Shown: in pieces, positions 35,888-44,252 of the stretch
Layout of the letters: each line of letters starts with the position of its first letter
How positions within the stretch are numbered: the first letter of the stretch is position 1
Assembly: GCA_964250225.1 (NCBI GenBank)
Contig: CAXUEY010000010.1
Span: 1-64,000 of the forward strand
From: Paraktedonobacter sp964250225
GTDB taxonomy: Bacteria; Chloroflexota; Ktedonobacteria; Ktedonobacterales; Ktedonobacteraceae
DNA: 64,000 nt
Direction of reading: 5' to 3'
The notes under the pieces: generated by a model
Told to the model about the DNA's origin: nothing
Seen by the model: only the letters and a program-made list of their open reading frames with translations
The model's database searches: none
Translations under genes and position numbers: made by a program

Positions 35888-36544
35888 CTACTGTACCTTT
35901 CCTTTGAGGAAAGCTGGCGACGGTTCAGCAAATGGTCCCACTCCATAGAGTTCGTCGCGATTCCAGAGCACCTGCGCGACTGCGGCGGTCGAGGCGATGA
36001 TGAGCCAGAGCAAAAGGGTTGCCAGCGAAAGAGCTACTTTTGTGTCCTTTAATTTGAAAATGGACACACAAACGCTAGCGATAGTCAGACCCAACATACT
36101 CAATGACAATACCATAGCGTTAATGGGTGAGCGCAGGCTAAAGTAAGCGGCGTTGAAGACCATGTAGTCAAGCCATGAGGCAGCCTGCAAGGCCAGATAA
36201 GCTTCGCGCCCCTCTGTTGCCGCTGGCTTGTTTAGGACACGCAGATTGCCATACAGGGTTGAGATGTTATTGATGGTCCAGGCTGGTGCAAACGCTGCCG
36301 AAGGCGGAGTAATCACCGCTTGCTTTAACGATTTGAAGTAGGGTACATCCCCAAAAAAGATTTCACGCGCATTCTTACCCTTTTTGTGGCTGGCGACACT
36401 GACCAGGCCGGAGAGGCCAAAGGCGACACCCTGGGCAATACCGTAGGCAGCCACGCCGTGATACCAGCGCCAGCGCGGTGGTTTCTTTGTGAGTGCCGCA
36501 ATGGTTGTTTCAAAATTTTTTACAGATTTCGTTGTGATTGACAT
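35888..36544 (-). CDS. TspO/MBR-family membrane protein, extended form
   Basis: Five-TM membrane protein of 218 residues resembling tryptophan-rich sensory protein/translocator protein, which binds porphyrins and cholesterol-like ligands. The core is visible from YFKSLKQAVITPPSAAFAPA through the W..NN.S..YG helix, the QAASWLDYMVFNAAYF helix and the final helices with LLLWLIIASTAAVAQVLWNRD. It is longer than usual TspO (about 160 residues) by an N-terminal, basic, cytoplasmic extension and a charged loop after TM1 (SHKKGKNAREIFFGD). AGGAG precedes the Met at 36544. It stands alone between tdh and the P450 gene. Confidence 0.75.
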   Translation of the reverse strand: MSITTKSVKNFETTIAALTKKPPRWRWYHGVAAYGIAQGVAFGLSGLVSVASHKKGKNAREIFFGDVPYFKSLKQAVITPPSAAFAPAWTINNISTLYGNLRVLNKPAATEGREAYLALQAASWLDYMVFNAAYFSLRSPINAMVLSLSMLGLTIASVCVSIFKLKDTKVALSLATLLLWLIIASTAAVAQVLWNRDELYGVGPFAEPSPAFLKGKVQ

Positions 36545-36683
36545 AGTATCATCTCCTTCTCTCATTTTCCTACGTCTTATCGTGTCAAAAAGAGACACGC
36601 TGCACCATACGATATGTATCCGAGTAGCTTCCTTGCTGACTCATATCGCCGTATTCCTGCGCGGAGGCAGCAGCAGCTAGCTG

Positions 36684-37850
36684 TCAGACGGCTGACTTGC
36701 AGGCAATCCAGAAATGCTTCACACCGTAAGTTAAAAAGCTATTGACCGCTTCTGCTGGGTGCTCAGGAAGGCGCTGGATCGTCTCCAGCCGCTGGATCAT
36801 CAGGTTCAAAGCAATGCGCGTCTCCAGGCGTGCCAGTGGTGCTCCCAGGCAGTAATGAAGGCCATATCCGAAACCAAGATGATGATTGGGGTCACGCCGG
36901 ATAGTAAAACGCTGTGCATCGGGAAACTGGTGCTCGTCATAGTTGGCGGACGCGATAAAGATATGGATGGTCTGGTTCGGCTCGATCTGCTGGTTCCCTA
37001 CCTTCGTTGACTGCGTTGCAACCCGCGAGGCTCCTGGAACCGAGGGATAGCAGCGCAGAATTTCTTCAACCGCCCCAGGCATGAGCGCGGGATCTTGACG
37101 CAGTTCAGCGATGACTTCAGGATGTTCTTCAAAACAAACCATCGCGTTACCAATAAGGTTGGCTGTCGTCTCATGGCCCGCAATCAAGAGCAGTTGGCAA
37201 AAATTGAGCAGTTCATCTTCACTTAACTGCTCCCCATCCACTTCTGCCTGGAGTAAGCTGGTCATCAAATCCTCACATGGATTGCGGCGATGGGCTTCAA
37301 GCTGGCTGGCAAAGAGGCTACGCAAGGCGATGAGGGCTTGTGTGCGATCTTCCGGGCGTGGTTGAACAACCTCATCGGTGGTTCCAGAAACCAGGGTCTT
37401 GGACCAGCGACGAAAGTCCGCGCGATTCTCCGAAGGGATGCCGACCAGTTCAGCGATAATGGTCACTGGCAAGGGATAGGCGAGATCCTGGACCACATCC
37501 ATCTCGCCTTTTGCCACTGCCCCATCAAGGATCTCATTGACCACTGCGGAGATACGTGGCGTCAGATCAGCCACCATGCGCGGAGTAAAGGCACGTGAGA
37601 CAATATTGCGTAGCTTGCGATGGCGTGGATCGTCCATGCCTAAAATGCTTGGTAACGCGGGCTGCCGGCTCCCTGGAGCCGGCGCTGAAGAGAAAATCTC
37701 AGGGTGGGTCAGGACGTGCTGGGCTTCGGCATAGCTAAAAACGCTCCAGTGAAACGGAGGGCGCTCGTTGAAATGAACCGGGCTGGTCGCGCGCATCTGA
37801 CGAAACCACTCATGTGGAATCGCGAGCAAGCTTTGTGGATGATTTTGCAT
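36684..37850 (-). CDS. Cytochrome P450, bacterial class I soluble type
   Basis: Haem monooxygenase of 388 residues. Diagnostic motifs are AGHETT in the I helix (224-229), the ExxR pair Glu263 and Arg266 in VEEILR, and the haem-ligand loop FGYGLHYCLGAPLARLE with Cys334. The N-terminus lacks a membrane anchor, fitting soluble bacterial CYPs of the CYP107-like group. No ferredoxin or ferredoxin reductase gene is near, so redox partners are elsewhere. The neighbours (TspO-like and UvsE genes) do not indicate a biosynthetic pathway, and the substrate is unknown. Confidence 0.93.
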   Translation of the reverse strand: MQNHPQSLLAIPHEWFRQMRATSPVHFNERPPFHWSVFSYAEAQHVLTHPEIFSSAPAPGSRQPALPSILGMDDPRHRKLRNIVSRAFTPRMVADLTPRISAVVNEILDGAVAKGEMDVVQDLAYPLPVTIIAELVGIPSENRADFRRWSKTLVSGTTDEVVQPRPEDRTQALIALRSLFASQLEAHRRNPCEDLMTSLLQAEVDGEQLSEDELLNFCQLLLIAGHETTANLIGNAMVCFEEHPEVIAELRQDPALMPGAVEEILRCYPSVPGASRVATQSTKVGNQQIEPNQTIHIFIASANYDEHQFPDAQRFTIRRDPNHHLGFGYGLHYCLGAPLARLETRIALNLMIQRLETIQRLPEHPAEAVNSFLTYGVKHFWIACKSAV

Positions 37851-37910
37851 GGTTCTCTCTTTCTTCCAGTGAAACCATTATCGACAGATCTTTCTCTGTC
37901 CTGACTGTAT

Positions 37911-38783
37911 CTAGAGAATATTTGTATTGTCGAGTTCTGCGCGGAGTTTCAGCAAGGCCCGATCTTTGGCTTTACACTCCAGCATCACGTCGTAATCGTT
38001 GCAAGGAACGCCCGCTAAGAACGCCTGAAAGCTCGCTGCATGGAGATAGGCACTGTGCGCACCAGCTCGCTTCATTGGGTCTTGCTCTGCATAATGCAAT
38101 TTAGGACGTCGGCCCCTCCATGTCGCAAGGATACGCTCCCAGGGAAGATCTCCCCATGGTTTGCTGCCATTGAGTTGATGATGTAAGATATCGACCACCA
38201 ACGGCGTGCCGGTTCTTTCGCAAATTGGCAGCAGGTCATCGACCGACCAGGACCGTTCATCGTTCTCTAGACGCAAGCGGCGCCGGACGGGATCAGGAAG
38301 CGAGCTAATATTTTCGATGATGCGCGCGACAGTGGCTGGCCGATCCCCATAAACGCCACCTCCATGCACAATGAGATCACCCTCGGCAATCCCCAACTGG
38401 TCAAGGAGAAACGCGTGATAGCAAAGATCTTGAGAACTGCGCTGCCATACGGCCCCTGCTGCCGATGGTAAGGTATACTGACCAGGATGCATCGAGAGGC
38501 GCATCCCTTGCGCGAGCGCGGTGATTTCCTGGGCACGCGCAAAGGTGAGGACACGTAAATCAACCTCTGCGTGCGAACCCAACGGTATGAGATCAGAGGA
38601 GATGCGAAACATCTGAATCTGCTGAGCCTGATTCCAGCGCAGGATATCCACCAGCAGGTCCAGGTTTTCATCGACCAGCGACTGCAAATAGGGCACACCT
38701 CGCGCACGCAAGGTGGCCAGGCGCAGAGATCGTATCGTGCGACCAAGCGTCATATTCATACAGGCATATCCAAGCTGAATCAT
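37911..38783 (-). CDS. uvsE: UV damage endonuclease UvsE/UvdE
   Basis: Metal-dependent nuclease that nicks DNA 5' of UV photoproducts in an excision pathway independent of UvrABC. The 290-residue TIM barrel begins IQLGYACMNMTLG, has FRISSDLIPLGSH, the metal-binding SMHPGQY, HGGGVYGD, the acidic LENDERSW, DILHHQLNG and a C-terminal YDVMLECKAKD. This order matches UvdE family proteins such as the Deinococcus and Thermus enzymes. The start at 38783 is favoured by GGAGGAG; the frame upstream adds only a few basic residues. It is a single gene between the P450 and SDR genes. Confidence 0.93.
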   Translation of the reverse strand: MIQLGYACMNMTLGRTIRSLRLATLRARGVPYLQSLVDENLDLLVDILRWNQAQQIQMFRISSDLIPLGSHAEVDLRVLTFARAQEITALAQGMRLSMHPGQYTLPSAAGAVWQRSSQDLCYHAFLLDQLGIAEGDLIVHGGGVYGDRPATVARIIENISSLPDPVRRRLRLENDERSWSVDDLLPICERTGTPLVVDILHHQLNGSKPWGDLPWERILATWRGRRPKLHYAEQDPMKRAGAHSAYLHAASFQAFLAGVPCNDYDVMLECKAKDRALLKLRAELDNTNIL

Positions 38784-38829
38784 GTTTCTCCTCCTCTTGC
38801 TCACTACTTCTCATCTGTGCAGGCACTTG

Positions 38830-39693
38830 CTACCGAAACGTATACGGCTCTAGCGACGTGATGGCAATCTCTCCCGCTGGCGCAGGCCGTTTGAACAGCT
38901 TCCGTCCCTGTTCGCGTACCAGACCACCGAGGATGCGCGCTGGGCCAAGCAACTGGATCTCCAGGCCGGTTTTGCCATCGGTTGCCGCTGAAGCCAGCCA
39001 GAGGGCTTTTTCAGCCGGAACGGTCGGCGGGTTGGCCCACATGCGAATAATCGTCCCAAAACTGTTGAGCTTTTCACCGTATCCCTGCACAACCTCAATC
39101 TTGCGAAGCAGATCCGTATCTACCAGGCCAGGGTTGAAGGCATAGATGCCTACACCTTGCGTCTGTTGATATTCTCTGGCGAGCGTCAAGGTAAAACTGC
39201 GCACCCAGCTCTTGCTGGAGCCATACGCGCTCTGGTATGGGGCAATGCTGCGGTCCCCACGCCCAAGGATATTGATAAGCTTGCCCGGTGTCTGCTGCTC
39301 TAGAAACGTATTGATGGCAACCAGCGAGCCATGATACGTCCCGAAGATGTTGGTTTGAAGCACACGCGTATAACGCGCGGGATCAACCGCCGCCGTTGGG
39401 CCAAACACGTCGGAGATGCCAGCATTGTTGACCCAGATATCCACCTTGCCAAAGGTTTCACGAGTAAACGCGGCCAGCTCCTTGACCTGTTCAAGGTCGC
39501 TGACATCGATTGGCAAGCCCGCCGCGTGTCTTCCCTGCTGGCGTATATCCTCTACTACACACCAAACCGCTTCATCTGAGCGGCTACTCACCACCACAGA
39601 AGCCCCCTCGCGCGCATACGCCTGGGCAATCGCCAGGCCCAGCCCGCGTGTGCTGCCAGTAATAACCGCCACTTTGCCATCGAGTAGACCCAT
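38830..39693 (-). CDS. Short-chain dehydrogenase/reductase (SDR)
   Basis: NAD(P)-dependent oxidoreductase of 287 residues. It has the cofactor motif TGSTRGLG (12-19), the NNAG motif and the catalytic pair Tyr157 and Lys161 in YGSSK. The serine usually found about 13 residues before the tyrosine is replaced: the segment reads NILGRGD with Gly144 at that point, so activity may be altered. The C-terminal segment of about 40 residues is basic and Pro-rich. It is the last gene of a three-gene unit, three bases after the unknown membrane protein and beyond the TetR gene, all on the minus strand. The substrate is unknown. Confidence 0.88.
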   Translation of the reverse strand: MGLLDGKVAVITGSTRGLGLAIAQAYAREGASVVVSSRSDEAVWCVVEDIRQQGRHAAGLPIDVSDLEQVKELAAFTRETFGKVDIWVNNAGISDVFGPTAAVDPARYTRVLQTNIFGTYHGSLVAINTFLEQQTPGKLINILGRGDRSIAPYQSAYGSSKSWVRSFTLTLAREYQQTQGVGIYAFNPGLVDTDLLRKIEVVQGYGEKLNSFGTIIRMWANPPTVPAEKALWLASAATDGKTGLEIQLLGPARILGGLVREQGRKLFKRPAPAGEIAITSLEPYTFR

Positions 39694-39696
39694 CGT

Positions 39697-40779
39697 TTAA
39701 ACTCCTTCCTGCCGAAGCACCGCTACCTGTGCCTGTTTCTCTTCATCGCGCTGCGGGCGTCGCCAGCCCGTGATCCAGACGATCAGGCCGAGCAAAAAGA
39801 ACAGTACGAACACGGCTGGATAATCGATCAACGGAATGGCGACAATCTCCCACAGATGGCTCACGCCCCGTCCACTGTAGACGACCACGGCGGCAGCGGC
39901 GAGGAGGAGGGTCAAGCCCCATTTTACCCAGGACGGTAAGTTCAGCCCATACATCTGCGTGATGAGAAAAATACCAGCAAAGCCAAAGAAAAACATCGGC
40001 CATAGACTATGCGGCTGTGTCAGAGCAACCATTGTGCCATGAGCTAGCACGATAATCTCCTGGGTAAAGGTCCAATACTTGTTGAGGTGAATGCGCGTGA
40101 AGAAGAGGCTACTCTGCAACAGCAGAAGAAACATATAGAAGAAGCCCACCAGGTGCCCTGGGGTATTCTCCATAGGATGATACCAGAAGGTATACACAAT
40201 CGCCCAGGAGAAGAAGTAGCCATGATACTTGCGCGCAAATTGTACAACGCGTTGCTGCAGCGGGACCTTCTTGCCGAAAAAGAGTCCCCGGCGCGTATTT
40301 TCCATCAACAGCACCCAGACCAGCAGGACAATCACCGACCCTTGCGAGCTAAAGACCGAGACATTAGCGGCTAGCCCGTCATACCAGAGGTGGGTTTGGA
40401 ACCAGTGAAGCAAGATGAACAGGGCATTGCCCGCCAGCGCGATCACGTTGATGGGATGCAGACTGGTCGTATATTTCCTGACGTGTGTTTGCGCGTACCA
40501 GATCACTCCCCAACAAAAGAGTTGCTGGAGCGTGTAGCCTCCCCAGGCGGTCAATTCTGCCACAACCGTCGGCGCGGGCAGTTTCCAGAAATACCAGGAG
40601 GGATTGTTTGCCGGTTGCGGAAGATGGGGAAACGTGTGCAGCGCGAAGCCTGTGATCCAGATCACTCCGGTAAAAAGCAGGCTGAAAGCGATGCCCAGCC
40701 AGAGCGCCAACACATCCTGGCGAGGGGCTTTGCTGCCTTTCTGAGCAAAGATAGCGGTCTTTTTCACGGTCAAATCCAT
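39697..40779 (-). CDS. Multi-pass membrane protein of unknown function
   Basis: I do not recognise the family. The 360-residue protein has about nine or ten hydrophobic segments, many with His and Trp near the membrane ends (for example FWYHPMENTPGHLVGFFYMF and LFILLHWFQTHLWYD), and a short basic C-terminus. The start at 40779 (MDLTVKKTAIF) is chosen because GGAGAG precedes it; an upstream extension to 40926 has no hydrophobic or domain support. It lies 49 bp after the TetR gene and three bases before the SDR gene, so the three are probably one transcript controlled by that TetR. Possible roles include a haem- or quinone-interacting membrane protein, but this is a guess. Confidence 0.75.
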   Translation of the reverse strand: MDLTVKKTAIFAQKGSKAPRQDVLALWLGIAFSLLFTGVIWITGFALHTFPHLPQPANNPSWYFWKLPAPTVVAELTAWGGYTLQQLFCWGVIWYAQTHVRKYTTSLHPINVIALAGNALFILLHWFQTHLWYDGLAANVSVFSSQGSVIVLLVWVLLMENTRRGLFFGKKVPLQQRVVQFARKYHGYFFSWAIVYTFWYHPMENTPGHLVGFFYMFLLLLQSSLFFTRIHLNKYWTFTQEIIVLAHGTMVALTQPHSLWPMFFFGFAGIFLITQMYGLNLPSWVKWGLTLLLAAAAVVVYSGRGVSHLWEIVAIPLIDYPAVFVLFFLLGLIVWITGWRRPQRDEEKQAQVAVLRQEGV

Positions 40780-40828
40780 TGTATTCTCTCCATATTCTTG
40801 GTGCTTGCCTGGCGTCCTTTTCCTGCTT

Positions 40829-41425
40829 TCAACGCAACCCATGAGCCAGCAGATCCAGGACCATCTCGACCAGTTCTGCTCTGGACGTCGTGATATAGCT
40901 TGATGGCAGGGTATCGATCCCCTCAATCAGTGAAAGGAACATCCCGGCGAAGGTTGCGCTCCGCTGGCGCTTCTGCGGGTCACGCGCCAATGCCTCGCGA
41001 AACACCTCATCCAATGGACCCAACAACGAAGTAAAAATCACGGCGCGCAGCTTCTCCGCAGCTTCTCCGCTGATCTGTGGCATATCCCCTTGCATCATGC
41101 GTCCAAGATGCATGGCTGATTGGGCAAGCAGCCAGGTTGCGGCTGCGCGTAACCGCTCCAGCCAATCCGATCCAGCCCCCTGGATCGCCTCCTCTAGACC
41201 TGCCCGGTAGCCTTGCATACGCCGGGTGGTCACTTCGACAAAGAGCTCTTCCTTGCCATGCGGAAAGTGGTGATAAAGCGAGGTGTGACGAAGGCCAACT
41301 TCCTGCGCGATATCGCGTAACGTCACCACCTGATAGCCACGCTCGCGAAAGAGTCGTTCTGCCGCCACCAGTACCCGTTCGCGTGCCTCCGAGTCAGGTT
41401 GTGGTGCTGCTCCCTGTTGACCCAT
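40829..41425 (-). CDS. TetR/AcrR-family transcriptional regulator
   Basis: One-component repressor of 198 residues. The N-terminal helix-turn-helix is clear: RVLVAAERLFRERGY, then VTLRDIAQEVGLRHTSLYHHF with the typical YHHF. The C-terminal domain is helical and should bind a small ligand. Met at 41425 has GGAG upstream; a longer frame to 41500 would run into the operator-like inverted repeat and is unlikely. It is divergent from the DHA2 exporter and leads the membrane protein and SDR genes. Autoregulation and control of the exporter through the repeat at 41445-41513 is the simplest reading. Confidence 0.92.
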   Translation of the reverse strand: MGQQGAAPQPDSEARERVLVAAERLFRERGYQVVTLRDIAQEVGLRHTSLYHHFPHGKEELFVEVTTRRMQGYRAGLEEAIQGAGSDWLERLRAAATWLLAQSAMHLGRMMQGDMPQISGEAAEKLRAVIFTSLLGPLDEVFREALARDPQKRQRSATFAGMFLSLIEGIDTLPSSYITTSRAELVEMVLDLLAHGLR

Positions 41426-41444
41426 GCTTGTGTTCTCCTCGAAT

Positions 41445-41513
41445 ACCGACCTACCAGTTGGTTGACAGTATACATCACGGAAAGGTATACTGTCAACCAA
41501 CTGGTAGGTCGGT
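41445..41513. promoter_or_regulatory. Perfect 29-bp inverted repeat, candidate TetR operator pair
   Basis: Bases 41445-41473 are the exact reverse complement of 41485-41513, with an 11-base centre. Each arm contains CTACCAGTTGGTTGACAG, whose inner ACCA-NN-TGGT is itself a short dyad of the sort bound by TetR dimers. The repeat fills the space between the divergent TetR and exporter genes, about 20 bases from the TetR ATG and 67 from the exporter ATG. Confidence 0.75.
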
Positions 41514-41553
41514 GTCTATTGCATCAGATTTTCTGCCATGTTTTATATTATCA

Positions 41554-41569
41554 TGTACCAATTGATAAG
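41554..41569. promoter_or_regulatory. Degenerate copy of the TTATCAATTGATAA motif before the exporter gene
   Basis: Sixteen bases match 13 of 16 positions of the palindrome at 44914-44929, with the right half CAATTGATAAG intact. It overlaps the exporter's AAGGAG ribosome site. Binding by the second TetR is possible but weakly supported. Confidence 0.3.
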
Positions 41570-41580
41570 GAGATTGCCCA

Positions 41581-43158
41581 ATGGAAGCAACGCCACCGTT
41601 TCAACAGTCAGCTGAAATAGCACATGATCCTGGTTATAAATGGCGCGTCCTGGCAACCGTTGTGATTGGCTTGTTCATGGTCATTCTCGACTCAACGGTG
41701 GTAAACGTTGCCCTGAAAACGTTGCAAATCCAATTTGCTGCCTCGACTGACCAGGCGCAATGGGTGATCAGCCTCTATACGCTGACCCTGGGTATCGCCA
41801 CGCCGCTCTCAGGCTTTCTAGGAGATCGGTTTGGCATCAAACGCATCTATCTGTCCGGCTTAGGGATCTTTGCGCTTGGGTCCCTCTTATCCGGCCTGGC
41901 TTCGACTACTACCTTCTTGGCCGCCTTAATTGTCGCGCGTGGCCTGCAAGGAATTGGGGGAGGAATCGCGCTCCCATTGGGGACGGCTCTGCTTTTCCGT
42001 GCCTTCCCGCCGGGCCAGCGCGCATCTGCTTTTGGCATCTTTGGCATTGTGCTCGTCTTCGCGCCAGCCATTGGCCCGTTGCTTGGTGGCTGGCTCGTTG
42101 ACCATAACGAACTGGCGTGGATTTTCTTTCTCAACTTACCTATTGGCGCGCTCGCCCTGGTGATCGGTTCGCGTTTCTTAAACGAGGCTCCTGGCTCAAA
42201 AAAGGTCCATGCTGACCTGGCGGGGATTTTTTTCTCGGCCCTCGGCTTTGGAGCAATCCTCTTTGCCGCGTCTCTCGCTGGCGAGCAGGGAGTGGGCTGG
42301 GGAAGTCCACTCGTGCTGGCAAGCCTGGCGGTTGGTGTACTCTCGCTGACGGTGTTTACGTTGGTAGAACTGCGCATCTCCGATCCGTTGATGGATTTGC
42401 GCCTGTTCGCGATCCCCAGTTTCGCCGTGGCTAATGTGGCAAATATGGTTGGCACCATCGCGCTCTTTGGCGCGGAATTCTTGCTCCCCCTCTACCTGCA
42501 AATTTTGCGTGGTCAGACGGCTTTTCAGGCAGGGCTGACGTTGTTACCTCTGGCTATTGCTTCAGCCATTATCGGAGTACTCGCTGGACGCATCTCAGAC
42601 CGTATTGGCCCGCGCATCCCGATTGTCGTCGGTTTCCTGTTGATCACCTACAATACCTACCAGTTTGCGCAAATCCAATTAGATACCAGTCTGCTCTTTA
42701 TCATGTTCCTGCTCGCTGTACGCGGGGTTGGGGTTGGTCTCATCCTCCAGAACACCCAGGTAGCAGCTCTGGTGGACGTCCCACTTGCCAGACTCAATCG
42801 TGCCACTCCGCTCGTCCAGGCCACGCGCCAGACCACTCAATCAATTGGGGTGGCTGTCCTGGCGACGGTGCTCTCCACCGCAATCACGATCAGTATACCT
42901 AGAGCCGTGGCCAATGGCGGTGCGCCAGATGTATCGCATATGCCGCCCGCCGTTCGCGCGCTCGTTGAGCAAGGTTTCCACACATTCCAGCATCAGTATA
43001 TTAGCGGCCTGGAGCATGCGTACCTGGCCACATGCGTGATTGCGCTGGTGGCTACGTTTTTCTCTCTCTTCCTCTCAGGTTGGCCTGGCAAGTACAATCC
43101 TAAGGGCAAAAGCCAGGCTTCTCCTGTAGCTGAGATGAAAAAAAGCGAAATTTCTTGA
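41581..43158 (+). CDS. MFS drug exporter, DHA2 family, 14 TM
   Basis: Proton-coupled multidrug exporter of 525 residues. TM1 carries the family signature FMVILDSTVVNVALKTL, loop 2-3 has GFLGDRFGIKRIY (motif A), and TM5 carries motif C around GPLLGGWLVDHNE; a QGIGGGIALPLG segment sits in TM4. AAGGAG lies ten bases before the ATG. Transcribed away from a TetR gene across a perfect inverted repeat, the classic layout of a repressor and its efflux pump. It is related in family, but not closely in sequence, to the pump at 966-2624. The following 405 bp contain no gene. Confidence 0.93.
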   Translation: MEATPPFQQSAEIAHDPGYKWRVLATVVIGLFMVILDSTVVNVALKTLQIQFAASTDQAQWVISLYTLTLGIATPLSGFLGDRFGIKRIYLSGLGIFALGSLLSGLASTTTFLAALIVARGLQGIGGGIALPLGTALLFRAFPPGQRASAFGIFGIVLVFAPAIGPLLGGWLVDHNELAWIFFLNLPIGALALVIGSRFLNEAPGSKKVHADLAGIFFSALGFGAILFAASLAGEQGVGWGSPLVLASLAVGVLSLTVFTLVELRISDPLMDLRLFAIPSFAVANVANMVGTIALFGAEFLLPLYLQILRGQTAFQAGLTLLPLAIASAIIGVLAGRISDRIGPRIPIVVGFLLITYNTYQFAQIQLDTSLLFIMFLLAVRGVGVGLILQNTQVAALVDVPLARLNRATPLVQATRQTTQSIGVAVLATVLSTAITISIPRAVANGGAPDVSHMPPAVRALVEQGFHTFQHQYISGLEHAYLATCVIALVATFFSLFLSGWPGKYNPKGKSQASPVAEMKKSEIS

Positions 43159-43563
43159 TAGTGATACATGCTCATCGTTATAGTGAATCACATTTTTTCC
43201 AAGAAAGAGGATAGAGAATGGTTGCTTGAAGCCACACCGCTCTGCGATATTGTACGTCGTCTTGCGTTTTGAAAAAGGTGAGTAGACTCCCCAAAAACGC
43301 TCACCGGACACTATCCCATATAACGGTTGAGCGAGAAACGGCATATAGACCCTATGCAGAAGGCTTTTTCTCTCACTAATGATAGGAAGAGAAAAATCCT
43401 CGCATCGGCTCCGGGAGCGCTCTCCCCGAACTGCGTCAAAGAAAACTCAGCATGACTCTTTCTGGAGAGGATAGACGTAAATACAGAGACGAGAGATCGT
43501 CAACTGTTGACCCATTGTACAAATGGGATTGAGTGATACAACCATTTAGCGAAAGGAAAAATA
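43159..43563. other. Gene-free region before the SRPBCC gene with small dyads
   Basis: About 405 bp without a supported gene. Short inverted repeats include a 9-bp stem (43365-43373 with 43388-43396), the 13-base palindrome GTCAACTGTTGAC at 43499-43511, and CCCATT/AATGGG at 43511-43527. The last two abut and lie just upstream of the SRPBCC gene, so they may be its operators or promoter elements. Confidence 0.4.
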
Positions 43564-44103
43564 ATGACCGGGCAAACCTATTCCGCCTCGCATCACGCGT
43601 CCATTACCGTCAACGCGCCAGTACCGCAGGTCTACGCGCTGTTTTCGCATTTTAATGACTTTCCCAAGTTCATGAGTTTTGTGAAGGAAGTCACCTACTC
43701 CGACGATCAGCACAGCCACTGGGTTGCTGAGATGATGGGGAAACATGAGTGGGATGCGACGAACGACGGCTGGCAGCAAGATCGCCAGATTGGCTGGCGC
43801 TCCACCAAAGGCATGGAAAATGCTGGCAAGGTGACGTTCACCCCAGCCGAGGGAAATGCAACACGCGTGGATGTAGACCTTAGCTATAATCCCCCAGCAG
43901 GTATCCTGGGGGATGCGGGAGAGCGCCTGGGAGCAGGCAAGCACTTTGAGCAGGCTCTTCAACATGACCTGGAGCATTTCAAGACGATGGTTCAATCCGC
44001 TCCTGCTGGCGCGCTCGATCCTAATTCGTCGAGCTACCTCTTCCATGCAGATAGCGCGGCTGGCAAAAAGAAAACGACGAAACGACAGAATGAAACAATG
44101 TAA
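43564..44103 (+). CDS. SRPBCC-family protein (polyketide cyclase/START-like)
   Basis: Helix-grip-fold protein of 179 residues that binds a hydrophobic ligand. The N-terminus reads ASITVNAPVPQVYALFSHFNDFPKFMSFVKEV, cut here to the known opening strand-helix pattern of cyclase/dehydrase proteins (only the core PVPQVYALFSHFNDFPKF is diagnostic). A central WRSTKG and the final amphipathic helix with FEQALQHDLEHFKTMV complete the fold. AAAGGAAA precedes the ATG. A perfect terminator hairpin follows 20 bases after the stop. Function is unknown; relatives include stress-induced and coenzyme Q-binding-like proteins. It is next to a TetR gene but in a separate transcript. Confidence 0.85.
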   Translation: MTGQTYSASHHASITVNAPVPQVYALFSHFNDFPKFMSFVKEVTYSDDQHSHWVAEMMGKHEWDATNDGWQQDRQIGWRSTKGMENAGKVTFTPAEGNATRVDVDLSYNPPAGILGDAGERLGAGKHFEQALQHDLEHFKTMVQSAPAGALDPNSSSYLFHADSAAGKKKTTKRQNETM

Positions 44104-44122
44104 CGTACGCATTGGGATGGGA

Positions 44123-44166
44123 AATACTTTCTCTCCTTATCGCGAGCAATAAGGAGAGAAAGTATT
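44123..44166 (+). terminator. Perfect 18-bp hairpin terminator after the SRPBCC gene
   Basis: Arms 44123-44140 and 44149-44166 are exact complements with an eight-base loop, followed within nine bases by a run of seven T on the plus strand. This is a strong intrinsic terminator for the SRPBCC gene and isolates the TetR gene downstream. Confidence 0.85.
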
Positions 44167-44199
44167 CTCTTGACTTTTTTTCATGTGCATCGTATAGTT

Positions 44200-44215
44200 T
44201 TTATCAATCGATAAG
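44200..44215. promoter_or_regulatory. TTATCAATCGATAA operator-like site upstream of the TetR gene
   Basis: Fourteen of 16 positions match the palindrome at 44914-44929. It lies 38-53 bases before the TetR ATG at 44253, where an autoregulatory operator would sit. Confidence 0.5.
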
Positions 44216-44252
44216 CTTCAGGCCTCCATCGCCAGGGGAAAGTGCAGGAAGG

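Noticed and set aside
43546..44112. Minus-strand frame opposite the SRPBCC gene
   Set aside because: SRPBCC on the plus strand has a good ribosome site, fold pattern and terminator; the antisense frame has none.
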